This document shows, one piece after another, positions 12,901-27,100 of a stretch of 64,000 bases of DNA. Made by a program: the position numbers and the translations under genes. The stretch is from Vitellaria paradoxa (Eukaryota; Streptophyta; Magnoliopsida; Ericales; Sapotaceae): NCBI GenBank assembly GCA_019916065.1, contig CM034243.1:29228147-29292146 (forward strand), written 5' to 3'. Positions within the stretch are counted from its first letter, which is position 1; each line of letters opens with the position of its first letter. A model generated the notes under the pieces. That model saw only the letters and a program-made list of their open reading frames with translations, was not told the DNA's origin and searched no databases.

Positions 12901-15900
12901 CCAAAACAAGCTACAAACTCAGCATGTATAGTGGAAGAAGCTATAACAGTCTACTTGACATTTTTCCAAGAAATGGCTCCTTCATCAAGTATAAAGATGT
13001 ATCCTGAAGTAGATTTCATGTCATCTGCACATCCAACAAAATCTGAATCTGAATAGCCAACTACTTCAAGATTCTCAACTCTTTTCTATACGAGCATGTA
13101 ATCTTTCGTCTTCTACAGATACCTCATTACTTTCTTCACAACTACCCCATGGTCCATGCTAGGATTTGACAGATACCTCCCAAGAACGCTCACAATGAAA
13201 GCTATGTTCGGCCTAGTACATACTTGTGCATACATGAGATTGCCAACTGCACTAGCATATGGTATGTTTTGCATAGGTTTTGCTTCTATGTCATTCTTAG
13301 GACTCTGATCTTTACTAAATTTGTCACCCTTAGTTACAAGAACATCCCTAGGTCTACAATCCTGCATATTAAATCTCTCAAGCACACGATTAATGTATCC
13401 TTTTTGAGATAGCCCCAACACACCACGAGATCTATCACGAATAATCTCAATGCCTAAAACAAAATAGGGCTCTCCAAGATCTTTCATATCAAAAGTGTTG
13501 GACAACAACATCTTAGTCTCATGCAAAAGACCCAAATTACTGCTTGCAAGCAGGATATCATCAACATAAAGTACAAGGAAAATAAGATTCCTCCCGCTGA
13601 CCTTGAGATATATGCATTGATCAATCTTATTTTCCACAAAACGCAAGGAATTGACAATCTCATCGAACTTTAAGTACCATTGACGCTTTGCTTGCTTCAA
13701 GCCATAGGTGGACTTCTGCATTTTACACACCATGTGCTCTTTTCCCTTTATCTCGAAACCTTCAAGTTGCATCATATAAATCTCCTCATTAAGATCACTA
13801 CTCAGAAAAGCAGTCTTGACATCCATCTAATGAGCCTCTAAGTCATAATGAGCCACCAGAGCCATAATAATTCTTAATGAGTCCTTAGATGAAACAGGGG
13901 AAAAAGTTTCACTATAATCAATACCTTCCTTCTCAGTGAATCTCTTAGCAACCAATCTAGCTTTGAAACGATCAACCCGCCCCTTAGAGTTCTTCTTGGT
14001 TTTATACACCCATTTGCAGCCAATGGGCTTACAGCCAGCTGGAAGATCAACGAGCTCCCACACTTATTATGTGCCATGCATTGCATCCCATCCACCTACA
14101 TGCTCCAAGGACTCGAAATGGCATTGGCATTGGTCACTGGATCAACGACATGCCCTACATCATAATCACTCTCACCAAGATACATTATGAATTCGTTTGA
14201 AATAGCAGGTCTCCTCTGTCTCAAAGATCTCTTTATTGGTATTGCCGGAATAGTCTTAACAGGGTCAAGAGCTGAAACAGGCTCAGCAGCATCAAGAACA
14301 TCAGGAATGGCTTCATCAATCCCCAACTGCTCATGATCCACATCCTTTATAGGCATAGGTGCAACGCTGTGCTAGATAGCTAGCAAGGGGATAGACATTA
14401 ACCCGCTAGGCCTATCCTCATCAATGTACAATAATATCTCTGAATTAGCAGTATCAAGCTCTAAGAACCTAGCTGTCTGGGACTCAACAATCCTCGCACC
14501 TGGTATAAGACAGTAGAACCTGTATCTTTTAGAATGATCTGGATATCCAATGAAAAAGCAACAAGTGGTTCTGGGATCAGTTTTCTTTTCAGAAGGGTTA
14601 TAAATTCTAACCTCTGCTGGATAACCCCAAACGTGGAAATGATTAAGGCTAGGCTTTCTACCAGTCCACAATTTAAAAGGGGTTTTAGGAACAGATTTGC
14701 TGGGAATCCTATTGAGAATGTATAAGGCAATCTTAATGGCATCACCCCAATTATACATAGGCAAGTTACTACGACTTATCATACTCCTCATTATATCCTT
14801 AAGTGTGCAATTACGCCTTCCGGCCACACCATTCTGTTCAGACTACTAGGCATGGTATATTAGGCGACAATTCCACAGTCTTGTAAGTATTTGGCAAAAG
14901 GCCTATATGCTATCCAGTGATATCATGTCTACCATAATACTCAACCCCACAGTCAGATCTGACAATTTTAATTCTTTCGGACAACTGATTTTCTACCTTT
15001 TTTTTTTTTAACTTTAAACTTTTCAAGTGCATTGGATTTTTCTTTAATTAAATACACATAACCATAATGAGAAAAATCATCAATGAAAGTAAAAAAATAT
15101 TTATTTCCACAGAAGGTAGATGAATAAGGTCCACTGATATCAGTGTGAATAACCTCTAAAAGGCCACCACTTCGTATTGCACTTTTCTTCTTGGTCTTGG
15201 TCAATTTTCCAGGAATACAGTCAACACAAGTGTCTAGGTCTCCAAATCAAATGGAATAAGAATTTCTTCTTTAATTAGTCTTTGAATTCTTTCTTTAGAA
15301 ATGTGACCTAGACACTTATGCCATAACATAGAAGATTGATCTTTTATTTTAGGTCTCTTGGACATACCACTTTCAACGTGGAAGGAGGCAAACTCATTAT
15401 TTAGTGTCAGATTCAATTTCTATAACCCATCAGATAAAAAACCATGACCAACAATTTTAGAATTATAAAATAAATCAACCATATTATTTTGAAAATGAAA
15501 ACCATAACCCAGTTTGTCTAAAGAAGAAACAAATATCAAATTCCATCTAAAAGACGGTGCAAAAGCAGTGTTATCTGAATTAAGTGAAAATCCAGACTCT
15601 AAATTCAAAACAAATCCTCCTATAGACTCCACCCTAACTTCTGCATCATCTCCTACTTTGAGCTTTGCCTCGTTCTTACTTGGCTTCCATTTGCTTTTGA
15701 ACCCTTGTAAGGAAATAGCAACATGAATAGTTGCACCACTGTCAAACCACCAAGAATTTGATGGAACAACAACTAAATTGGATTCAAAGAAAACCAAAGC
15801 AAGTGAGTTAATTATCAAAAAAAAGAAAAAAAGCAAGTAAGTTACCTCTTTCTCGTTTCTTGTTTAGCCAGGCCTTATACTTGGTGCAATCCCTCTTCAT

Positions 15901-18082
15901 GTGGCTCTCTTTATAACAAAAGTAACACTTAAAAGGCCTTTTTAATATCAACATTTGGACCTAGAGCATTAATGGTCCGACCCTATCTTTTACTTTGCCC
16001 TTTGTCATCCTGATTTTTATGAGTCCTGTGAGTCGTAGGTTTCTTATGGTTCTTTTCCAATTTTTTTACCCTACCTAGAATTGGTCTTACGATGGGAGAC
16101 AAATAAGGCAACCTTAGATTTTTTCCTCTTAAGTTTCTCCTCCTTTAAGACACATTTGGAAATAAGGTCATTAATGGTCCAAGTTTCACTTTGGTTATTA
16201 TAGTCAGTTTTAATTTAGCTAAAATTTGGTGGTAGGGCATTGAGAGCACGGTGAACTATAAAGTCATCTGGAATGGCAATATTTAGGCTATTGAGTTTGG
16301 ATTTAACAAAAACAAGTTTAAGGACATACTCCCTTATCCCAATTTGGCTATCATACCTCGGACTCATAAGCTCATTTATAAGAGATCCAGCCTCAGCCTT
16401 ATTGGATACATGGTATCTCTATCCTATGGCATTGAAGAGCTTGCATTGTTGGTTTTAGGCAAGCTACTCAAGAGGTGCTCAGAAATAGATCTCTTTATGG
16501 CAATCAGACTCAGTCGATTAGACCTCTCCCACATGGTATAGAACTCTTTCTCAGCAGCAGTACTTGAAGCAGTGAGTGCAACCTCCCTTAAGGCTAAATC
16601 CACATCCACCATTCCCAGAGTAGATTCAATATCCTGCCTCCACTGCTTAGAGTTCGAGCCATTAAATAGAACAACCATAGTAGTATTATTATTAACTCCA
16701 AATGAAACTATACATGTGAACACAAGAGGCAACAATTAGCTGAACTTGGGCAACAAACAATTCTTATATGCTTTAAACTTAATGAAGCATAAATAATAAT
16801 AATAATAACAATAATAATAATTGTAGTGGTAGTAGCCCGGTGCATCATTGTCGTCTCCCCTTTGGGTGGAGAGTGTAATATGTTATGAGATTTCTCAGGG
16901 TTAACTACAATGAAAATACTCAAATATTTAAAAGATTAGTTCCATTTGGGCTGACCAACCTCTTAAAAATGAATATTCTCAGTCAGTCATCGAAAAACAT
17001 CCGTGTCATTAAAGCATGCAATAACTCCCTCTGGACAGGTGATTACATATAATAATACAATGGATATTATCATATTTTAGATATCTATGGATGTACCCCT
17101 TTGAGTAGTAGCACCTATATCAATCCACAAATCCTTAATATGACAATCTTTTGTTTAAATTGTCCTATGTTATTTCTAGCATTTCTGTATCAAGGAATAT
17201 GCTTGCAATTATATCTTTATGGGTATTTAAATATCCGAATATACCCAATGATCCCATAAATAACATATATGTTGCCAAAATTTGTGCTCAAAATTTTCTA
17301 TTACAGAATTTTACATAAAACCACGAATTTAGGCCCTTTTTTATTATGAAAGATAGTGCATGAGAGAGTACGCTATTCTAGAATGTTCACAAAATTTAAA
17401 ATATGTTGCTTATAAAAAAACATTAAAAAAATTCTGCACGATTTTCAAGAATTTGCAAAAATATCCCTTTTTTTTTAGCCCCAAAAAAATAAGAAATAGT
17501 GCCCAAAAATTATGGAAAAATATTTTCTGAAATCCTCATCTCGAAAAGATCAAAATAAAATTTTTCAGTATCCCAGAAAGTGTCGCACACCTCCTCAAGC
17601 ACGAGGCACCCGCGTGAGGCTGATTTGGGCATTGTTGGTTTCTTTTCCTCTTCCTATGCATGGTAGCCGCCGGAATTGGTCAGCTTATTAGGCCCCTGCA
17701 CGAGAACCACTAGAGGAGGCGTTCCATCGGATCGCAGTGTGGTGTACAAGATTTGCTAATCCGGTGGTTGTCTGTATGCAAATCTTCTAGCTACGTTTGA
17801 CGATGTTATAGCCGAGATAGTTTTTTTTTTTTTTTGATATAAATTCTCTGTTTATATATATATATATATACACATAATATATATATAGCAGCAAAAAGGA
17901 CAAAACCACAAATCCGCGTGATGCATATACAAATTTAGATTTGTGCAATGTTTGTAAAGAATAAAAGGAAAAGTCAACTTTCTTGTTTAATGGTTGCACA
18001 ACACTTTACTGGTGTGCTTTAAAGGCGAGCCCCCTTTTTTTTTGTGTTCTGAGAGAAATCGAAAGAGAAAGACGCAGCTGAA

Positions 18083-18115
<33 letters not shown>

Positions 18116-21100
18116 ATAATCATAGATTCAGATTTACTGTTTTAATCAGATCTAAATTTTTATGTCAAAATTTTCTATATTCTGTCAGTAATAAAAAATC
18201 CGTTCGAAAATTTCAGAAATAATCAATACATTTTTAGATTCAAAAAAAATTTAACTACATCATATATTGAGTCCCTAATCCATATACAGTAGGCGTTGAC
18301 ACCATATGTAAGATTTAAAATAGATCTGTATATGAATTTAGGAATATCAAAATTACGCGTACAATAATGCGGAAGCGTACTTGTTTGTTCCATGGTCCTT
18401 AGATCCCAAAAGAAAAGATCTTCAAGTTCAAGAAAAAACTTTGGCGGCTATGGATCTTTTTCTCTATGCCCTAAGTCTGTATGACGGATTTTCTATAAGG
18501 CGTATTCCGTCTGTTTAGGGTAGAGAAGGGACCTAGCCATATATTTATAAGGTAAATCCTAACCTCACTAGGCCATCCTAGAAAAGGCCTACAGTGAGCT
18601 TGTTGTTGTTTAGCACAAGAGCAGCAAGAAAATAAAGCAATAAGAACAGATAATTGGACTGCAGAGCACACATTTTTATTAACTGGAAAGTGCTTTAAAT
18701 ACATGGAAAAACTTAACAGAAATGCTTAACAGATTCCTAAAATCTTTTATCAGAAATTCAAAAAAATCCTATTTTCTAGTTTTCTATTTGAAATTCAAAA
18801 ATTTCTATTTTCCGGCAACAACTAGTCTGAATATTTCCAGCATTCTGACTTATTCAAAAAATACTCCAGCTACTTTATTTCAACCTTGAACATCTCAGCA
18901 GTCTACTTAGCACGCCACATCAGCAGCTAAAACATCTTCTTAACACTCCTCCTTGGATTAGATGCTACACATTGCCAGTTTTTCTATTAAGAATTCGAAC
19001 CTCGCTTTAGAAAGTCCTTTTGTCAAAATATCAGTGATGTAGCACCGCGGAGGCAAGAACACAATAATAAAATAAAAAGTAAACAATGCGAAAGTAAAAC
19101 AGAAATTATTTCAATATCATTCAAAAACTGCCCATCCCTTACAATCTCTAACCTTTATATAGGCTAGGGTTAAAGACCACATGAAGTAATATCCAAAAAT
19201 AAATCAATCAAATCTCGAATTTTATGGAAAGCAAATAAATCACATCCTAAAATATTTTATGGAAATAAATAAATCAAATCCCTAAAATACTGCTCTTCAA
19301 ACTTAACTCATCCAATTCAAATTTTGTTCCCGCCTAAAATATTTGAATTGGAAACGGTTATCAAAGTCCCCATCATTCCCTCCGGGCTGAAAAGAACTCT
19401 GCTCCGCAGAGTGCTGGTGAAGATAATGTGCCAAGAGCTCAGGATCAATGCGGTGGAATTCCTCCTCAGTAATCCAAGTAGCATCGGAGTCTAGTCTGTG
19501 CTTCCACCGGACAAGAAAACGCTGAAGGCGCCCCTGAGGAGAAATGATAGTCTCAAAATCAAGCATATTAGTGATCTGCTCTACCTCCAGCTGTTGAAGA
19601 GGGGGCATGGCTGGGACCGGTGAAGGAATAGAAGTGCCACCAGAAGGACCTGCAGAAGTACCAGTAGGAAAAACTGGAGGCTCGAATGTGCCTCGGTAAG
19701 GTAAGAAGTCCTCTACATTGAAAACTGGACTAATATTCATATCAATAGGTAAATCAATTAAATAAGTATTAGGGCCCAATTTGCTACAGATACGAAAAGG
19801 TCCAATGGCACGTGCATGCAATTTCTTGAAAGAATGTTTAGGGTAACGCTCTGGGCGAACACGAACCATAACATGGTCCCCTTCATTAAATGCAACATTA
19901 CGACGATGTATATCAGCAGTTAGTTTATAATCTAAATTACTAGTAGCAATTTTTTGTCTAACATCAGCATAAGTATCATTAATGTGTTGGACAAAGGATT
20001 CAGCTGATTGGGATGGCCGGCTATCAGAAGGTAAAGAAATAAGGTCAATAGGTTGGCGAAGGGTAATACCGTGAACACACTCAAAAGGACTTTTACCAGT
20101 GGAACGATTGGTAGAGATATTATAGGTAAATTCAGGTGTAAGGAGCAACAAATCCCAAGTTCCCTGGCGTTCTCCAACTAGACGCCTCAGCAGGTCTCCT
20201 AAACTTCGATTAACTACCTCAGTCTGACCATCGGTCTGGGGATGAAATGCAGAGGAAAATTTCAAATGCGTACCAAACAGTCTCCACAGAGTCTTCCAAA
20301 AGTAACTCACAAACTTAACATCCTTGTCTGACACTATGGAAGTGGGTAGGCCATGCAGTTTGACAACCTCTCTAAAAAATAACTTAGCCACGTGAGAAGC
20401 ATCAGCTGTTTTGGTGCAAGGTATGAAGTGGGCCATCTTAGAAAATCGGTCGACTACTACCATAATAGAATCATGACCCCTAGCAGTCTTAGGTAATCCA
20501 AGAACAAAGTCTATATTGACATCCTGCCATGGTGCGTGTGGAATAGGTAAGGGTGTGTATAACCCAGAGTTTTGCTTTTTAGCCTTTGCGGCTTGACACG
20601 TACGGCACTGAGAAACAATTCTAGCCACATCTTTCTTTAAGGATGGCCAATAAAATCGATCTTCGACTAAAGTGATAGTCTTATTCCTGCCAAAATGGCC
20701 AGCTAATTCTCCTGCATGTAACTCCCAAACTAAGAAGTCGCGAATAGAAGTACGAGGAATGCACAACTTGGACCCACGAAACAAGTAACCATCTCGAATA
20801 AGAAAATCAACTAGTTCACGAAGGTTACCTGCCTGGACGTCTTGAAAGATTAGGCCAAAATCGGGACAAATCGGGTATTCGTTTTTTAGCCTATCAAACC
20901 CTATGACATGAACACTCATAGACTGTAAAGTGAGAGCAACCCTACTCAATGCATCAGCAACCTTATTCTCTACACCTGCGCGGTGATTGAGAACAAATGT
21001 ATATTCTTGAAGAAATTCTACCCATGAAGCATGCTTACTACTCAATTTCTTTTGTGAATGAAGGTATTTTAAGGCCTGATGATCAGAGTATAGCACAAAC

Positions 21101-24100
21101 TCTTGTGGTAACAAGTAATATCGCCAATGCCATAAGGCTCGGACAACAGCAAACAGCTCTTTATCATATGTAGAGTAACGCTTCCTAGATTCGTTAAGTT
21201 TTTCACTGAAATATGCTATTAGCCGACCCTCTTGACTGAAGACACCCCCAATACCTACCCCAGAGGTATCACAAGCAACCTCAAAGACTTTGGAAAAGTC
21301 GGGATGTCTCAAAACAGGAGCCTCTACCATTCTCTTCTTGATTTCCTCAAATGCCCTAATGGCAGCTACAGTCCATTGGAAACTCCCCTTTTTTATATAG
21401 TCTGTGATGAGAGCCATAATAGATCCAAAACCCTTAACGAATCTTCAATAGAATGTGGCGAGTCCATGAAAACCACGAACCTCTGAGAGAGACTAAGGTT
21501 CAGGCCACTCAAGGATAGCTCTAACTTTCTCGGGGTCTGCTGCAATTCCTTGATCAGATATAATAAACCCAAGGAAAGACACCTGAGACTGCATGAATGA
21601 ACACTTGTTGAGATTGGCATAAAGTTGCTCAGCCCGCAAAATCTCAAAGACTTGCCGAAGGTGATCTAAGTGGTCTTTCTTGGTTTTACTATAGATAAGT
21701 ATATCATCAAAGTATACCACCAAAAATTTTTCTAAGAAAGGGCGTAAGACCTGGGTCATGACTCTCATAAAGGTACTAGGAGCATTGGACAATCCAAATG
21801 GCATTACTAGCCATTCATACAAGCCATCAAGAGTTTTAAAGGCAGTTTTCCACACATTGCCTGATCTAATACGAATCTGATGGTAGCCACTACGAAGATC
21901 TATATTGGAAAATCAAAGAGAACCCGCTAAAAGGTCCAGCATATCCTCGAGGTGAGGAATGGGAAATAATGGCTCTACTATCGATGCACATTCGCCATGG
22001 CCCATTTTTCTTTGGAGTCAGTAAAGCAGGCACAACACAAGGACTAAGACTCTCGAATAGCACCTCTTTGTAAAAGTTCTCCTACTTGTCTTTACAACTC
22101 AGCACGCTCACTAGGATTCATCCTATAGTGAGGTAAATTGGGTAATTGGGATCCAGGTATGAAATCTATAGCATGTTGAATGTCCCGCATAGGAGGAAGC
22201 CCCTCGGGAAGGTCTGTAGGTGTTACGTCCTTAAACTGTTCAAGTAACTGAGCAAGTGTAGGGTCAAGAGCTTTGGAATTTGTAGATTGAACATTAAAAA
22301 CATTCTCAACCACTAAAGCTAACACAAATCCACACTCTGTTCCAACTTTCTCAAATTCTTTCCAATTCAACAATTGGATGGTGTGGTTCTTTGGAGTAGG
22401 AGACAGTGAAACAGGCTTAGCCTGAGAACTCGACTTAAGTGGAGACTCAATGTTGTGTTCCCTTGGCTTAACAGGGTTCAATTGGATGGTCTTATCTTGG
22501 TGTTGAAAAGTGTAAGTGTTATATCGTCCATGATGTATCACATCCATATCATAGAGCCACGGACGACCAAGTAACACATGCGCAACGTCCATAGGAAGAA
22601 CATCACACCACACTTTATCAGAGTAACTTCCCATCTGGAGAGGGACTAAACATCTGTGAGTGACAGATAGACTAGTAGCGTCTACCCGAGCTACTCGAAA
22701 GGGATGCGGGTGTGGCTCTGGTTTAAGTCCAATCCTCGTAAGTGCACGAGTGGATACTACGTTCATGGTACTTCCCCCATCTATGACAATCTTACAAACC
22801 TTAGGTCCACACTTAAGGAAAGTCTGGAATATGCTAGTGCGCTTCCAATCTTCCTCTTTCACAGGAGTTGATAAGATACACCGCATGACACCAAGATGGA
22901 ATTCATCCTCAGCCTCGTGTTCCTCGCACCCATCCTCAGGATCAAAACCATCTACTTGTTCAAACTCATTAGACTCAGGGGACGGATCTAGACCCTGACT
23001 GAGCATAAGTGCTCGCTGTGGACACTGTGCAGCAATGTGTCCCCTCTTATGACAGTTATGACATTGGATATTTGAAGTACTAGGGCGAAACCCAGAAAAA
23101 TTAGGCTCAATAGTGTGTCTACCTTGATTTCCCAAGTCAGGACTGTTACTTCCCCGTGAAGTAACTGTACCAGTTTGTAAACTCCAACTCGGTTTCTGAG
23201 AAGAGAATGACTTAGATTGTTGGGATTGAGAAGTCATCCATCTAGGGGTGGAGAGTTTATACAATTGTTCAATGGATAGAGCCTTGTGAAAAGCGTCCTC
23301 CAAAGAGTCAGGAGAAAACAAACTCACTTCTCTTTTGAGTTCAGGGCGTAACCCATTAATAAATCTACCCACTGTTCGCCAAGACTCTTCTCTAATGTCA
23401 CATCTCATAAAAAGACCCTCAAAACTAGACATATACTCAGTGACACTAAGAGATGCTTGCCTTAAATTCATTAATTGATCATTCAGTTGGTCTCTATAGT
23501 AGGCAGGAAGGTACTTCTCTTGCAATTTAACTTTCATGTCAATCCAGCGATTAATGGGTGGGGCCCCAAATCGCTCTCTCTCAATCTGAACACATTGCCA
23601 ATGCTGCTTGGCGGAACCAACTAACTTCATTTGGGTAAACATGACTTGATGCAAGTCGGACATACGATATCACCTAAAGTAATCCTCAATCTCAAGAAGC
23701 CAATCAGAAAAGACACTGGGGTCTAATTGTCCATCAAAGGATGGAGCTTCAACTTTAACAGTATTGACTATGTTGTTATACTCATCTTGGTGGTTTCTAG
23801 GGTATTGCACAGGTGGTCGAATCCCATAGTTATCCCCATGCGGCCTATGATCTGTGACACGATCAACAGGAGGGAATCTATTACCATAACCTAGAACAGA
23901 GTTTGCATCATCCTCAATATCTCTCCCATGAGGACCTCGAGGAAGTTGCATTTGGCCGTGACTACCTGGGTAGAATCCAACAGAACCGATGGAACTGTGG
24001 GAAGGATCTAACGTCTGCTTGGGAGGAGTAGGGATGTCACCCCTTTGATCATCTACCTGACATTTGCCTAATGCTCTAGCTAATCTACCAAAGTCCTCAC

Positions 24101-27100
24101 GGAGTTGGTTCATTGAATACTGTAGTGTGTTCACATTTTGTTTTAGGGTAGAGACTTTTTGTTCCATGGTAGAAGGGTTTGGTGAATAAATATGAGGTAT
24201 AGTATGAAAGGGAAGGAAATGGATACTGAGAGTTTTTTTTTTTTTTGGTAAGGGAGGGTGAGATAGAAATTTTATGCTAATGTTAACTCAAATTGAAATA
24301 AGTAATTAAAGTTATGCCCGGCCAAAGTAAAATGTCACAAATATGCAAGTAATGAAAACGACGAGTATGATTGTGTTCAAATTTAGGATAATAGGGGTAT
24401 GGGAAATGGTGGCTCTCAGTAACCTCTCAAGAAAGAAATTTAATGTAGGTCAAAGAGAGCCTGAAATGCAAATTTAATATCTTTCCTAACCAAACAAAAT
24501 ATGTAATCACAGTTTGGAGTAAAGGACATGTACCGTTGCGAAGCACAAACTGTTCTAGGGTTGCCGGAGGGTCTCCGAAAAGTCGCTGGAATTTCGTCGG
24601 AGGTCGCCGGAGCTTCGTTGGAGGGCCGAAGCTTCCTCGGAGGTCGCCGGAGTTTCGCCGGAGTACAATTCAAATCACTGGAGTGTGGTGGTTATTCTGG
24701 ACTTCGTCGAAGTTGTCGGAAAGGTTGCCGGAGGTCGCCGAAAAAGTCGCAGGAGGTTGTCGGAGTCACAGGTGAGTTCGCCGAAGGGAGGTGGTGCCAA
24801 TGGTGGGGTTCGCCGAAATTAAATATTGGTAAAACGCACAAAAAAAGTATTCGAAGGGTTTGAGGGTGTGTAGAGCGACGGCGACGGTTGCGGTAACTGC
24901 TGTGGCGGCTGCTGTTAGAGATTTGGCATTGAATCTGTTGCAACAACGGTGTACGACAGTTTAGGTTATTTAGGCGGGCACAATGATGAAAACTAGGGTT
25001 CTTTGGAAGAGTGGGTTTTTGTCGGATATTGAGAGCTGTAGGATCTTTCGGCTCTGATACCACTTGATGTAGCACCGTGGAGGCAAGAACACAATAATAA
25101 AATAAAAAGTAAACAATGCGAAAGTAAAACAGAAATTATTTCAATATCATTCAAAAACTGCCCATCCCTTACAATCTCTAACCCTTTATATAGGTTAGGG
25201 TTAAAGACCACATGAAGTAATATCCAAAAATAAATCAATCAAATCTCGAATTTTATGGAAAGCAAATAAATCACATCCTAAAATATTTTATGGAAATAAA
25301 TAAATCAAATCCCTAAAATACTGCTCTTCAAACTTAACCCATCCAATTCAAATTTTGTTCCCGCCTAAAATATTTGAATTGGAAACGGTTATCAAAGTCC
25401 CCATCAATCAGCAACCTGATTTTCTGTTTTGCAATGAAGCAACAGAACTTCTCCTTCCTTCTGTACTTCCCTGAGAAAGTAAAGCTTAATTTTAAAGTGC
25501 TTTGTCTTTCCATGAGAGACTGGATTGTTGGATATGGAGATTGCAGCTTGGTTATCAACAAAAATATGTGTGCTTTCTTCCTACTCCATATGTAAATCTG
25601 CCAACAGTTTCCTGAACCAAAGGGCTTGATTAACAGCTGCTGTTGCAGCCACATATTCAGCTTCAACAGTGCTTTGTGCAACAACTTCTTGCTTCTTTGA
25701 ACTCCAGGGATCATACCCGATCCAAAACTAAAACAAAAACCTGTTGTGCGTCTCATGTCATCTATTGAACCTCCCCAATCACTGTCAAAGAAGCCATGAA
25801 ACTTAAAATTTGAACAATGAGTGAACTTTATGCCATAATTCATAGTGCCTCTGATGTATCTAAGGATCCTTTTTGTAGCTTGAAGATGCACTTAACTTGC
25901 ACAATGCATAAACCTTGAAAGCAAACTCACAGCATGCATTATATCAGGTCTGGTTGAAGTAAGATACATCAAGCAACCAATTAAACTCTTGTACAGACCT
26001 TCATCAACCTTATCAGCTCCATCATCCTTGCTGAATTTCTCTTTCTGATTCATAGGAGTTGTTGTAGCTTTGCAGTCCTCCGTGTGAAATTTCTTAAGAA
26101 TCTCCTTCGCATATTTTTGTTGACAAATGAGGACTTCATGCTGCCTTTGCTTTACTTCCATCCCAAGAAAAAAAGACATCAAGCCTAAGTCTGTCATTTC
26201 AAACACCTTGAACATCTCTGCTTTAAATTCCTTTATAAGCTCCTCATTGCTTCCTGTTACAAGCAAATCATCAACATATACAGACACAACAATCAAGTCA
26301 GTATCTTTCTTCTTCACATACAAGGTAAATTCGCTCAGACTTTTCACAAAGCCTAGGCTTAATAAGTGGACATCTATCCTGCTGTACCAGGCCCTCGGTG
26401 GCTGTTTAAGTCCGTACAAAGCCTTTTTTCGCAAATATACCTTGTTCTCATGCCCTTGCACAACAAATCCTTCTGGCTGCTCTACATATATTTCCTCCTA
26501 CAAGAATCCATTGAGAAAGGTTGACTTAACATCTAGCTGGTACACCTTCCAGCACTTTTGTGTTGCAATTGCTAACAATAACCTGATTGTGTCAAATCTT
26601 GCCACTGGTGCAAAGGTTTCAGAGAAGTCTACACCAAAAATTTGAGCATGACCTTTCACCACTAGCCTTGCTTTATGCTTGTTAACTGACCCATCTGCAT
26701 TTAACTTTGTTCTGAACACCCATTTAACTCCAATGATCTTTCTGTTTTGAGGCCTTTCCGCTCGCTCCCAGGTGTGATTCTTTTGTATCATTCTCATCTC
26801 CTCTTTTATAGCTTCCATCCATTTCTGGTCCTTTTCAGCATCTTCAAATCCTGCAGGCTCAGATATGGCAACATTGCATCGTTGATAAATGTCGGAGAGC
26901 AGTCTTGTTCCTCTGACTGGTGAATGATCAACATTGTCTTCATCTGGTTGCAAATCTTCTAAAAATTGATCTTCTCCATCATCCCAATTCCACTGCTCAT
27001 CCTCCATGAAGGTAACATCTCTACTTATCAGAATTTTCCCTGTATGAGTTTGGAAAATTCTGTAAGCTTTAGAGATGTTGCTGTAACCAATGAAGACACA

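Larger units (their letters stand above)
19035..25406 (-). mobile_element. Chromodomain-type Ty3/gypsy element (CRM-like), innermost of the nest
   Basis: LTRs 19035-19375 (341 bp) and 25065-25406 (342 bp) begin TGATGTAGCACC and end CCCATCA, with TSD ATCAG. GCTCTGATACCA at 25051-25062 is the complement of the tRNA-Met primer site. On the minus strand: GC-rich leader, gag with CCHC knuckle, protease, RT, RNase H, integrase, chromodomain-like tail. The last frame crosses the polypurine tract and ends inside the 3' LTR, a trait known in the CRM clade of plant chromoviruses. By eye the LTRs differ at three C/T positions plus one indel, about 1 percent, so this is the youngest insertion here. Gag-pol has at least five in-frame stops and one RT deletion, so the copy is defective. 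Confidence 0.93.
19030..25411. other. Target-site duplication of the gypsy element (ATCAG)
   Basis: ATCAG at 19030-19034 and 25407-25411 bracket the two LTRs exactly. Confidence 0.92.

Noticed and set aside
16795..16825. AAT-type microsatellite in the Copia-A gag region
   Set aside because: Simple sequence, no further meaning visible.
24440..25238. Overlapping Arg/Ser/Gly-rich open frames on both strands
   Set aside because: They translate the GTCGCCGGAG repeat and leader of the gypsy element; low complexity, no family match, element position explains them.
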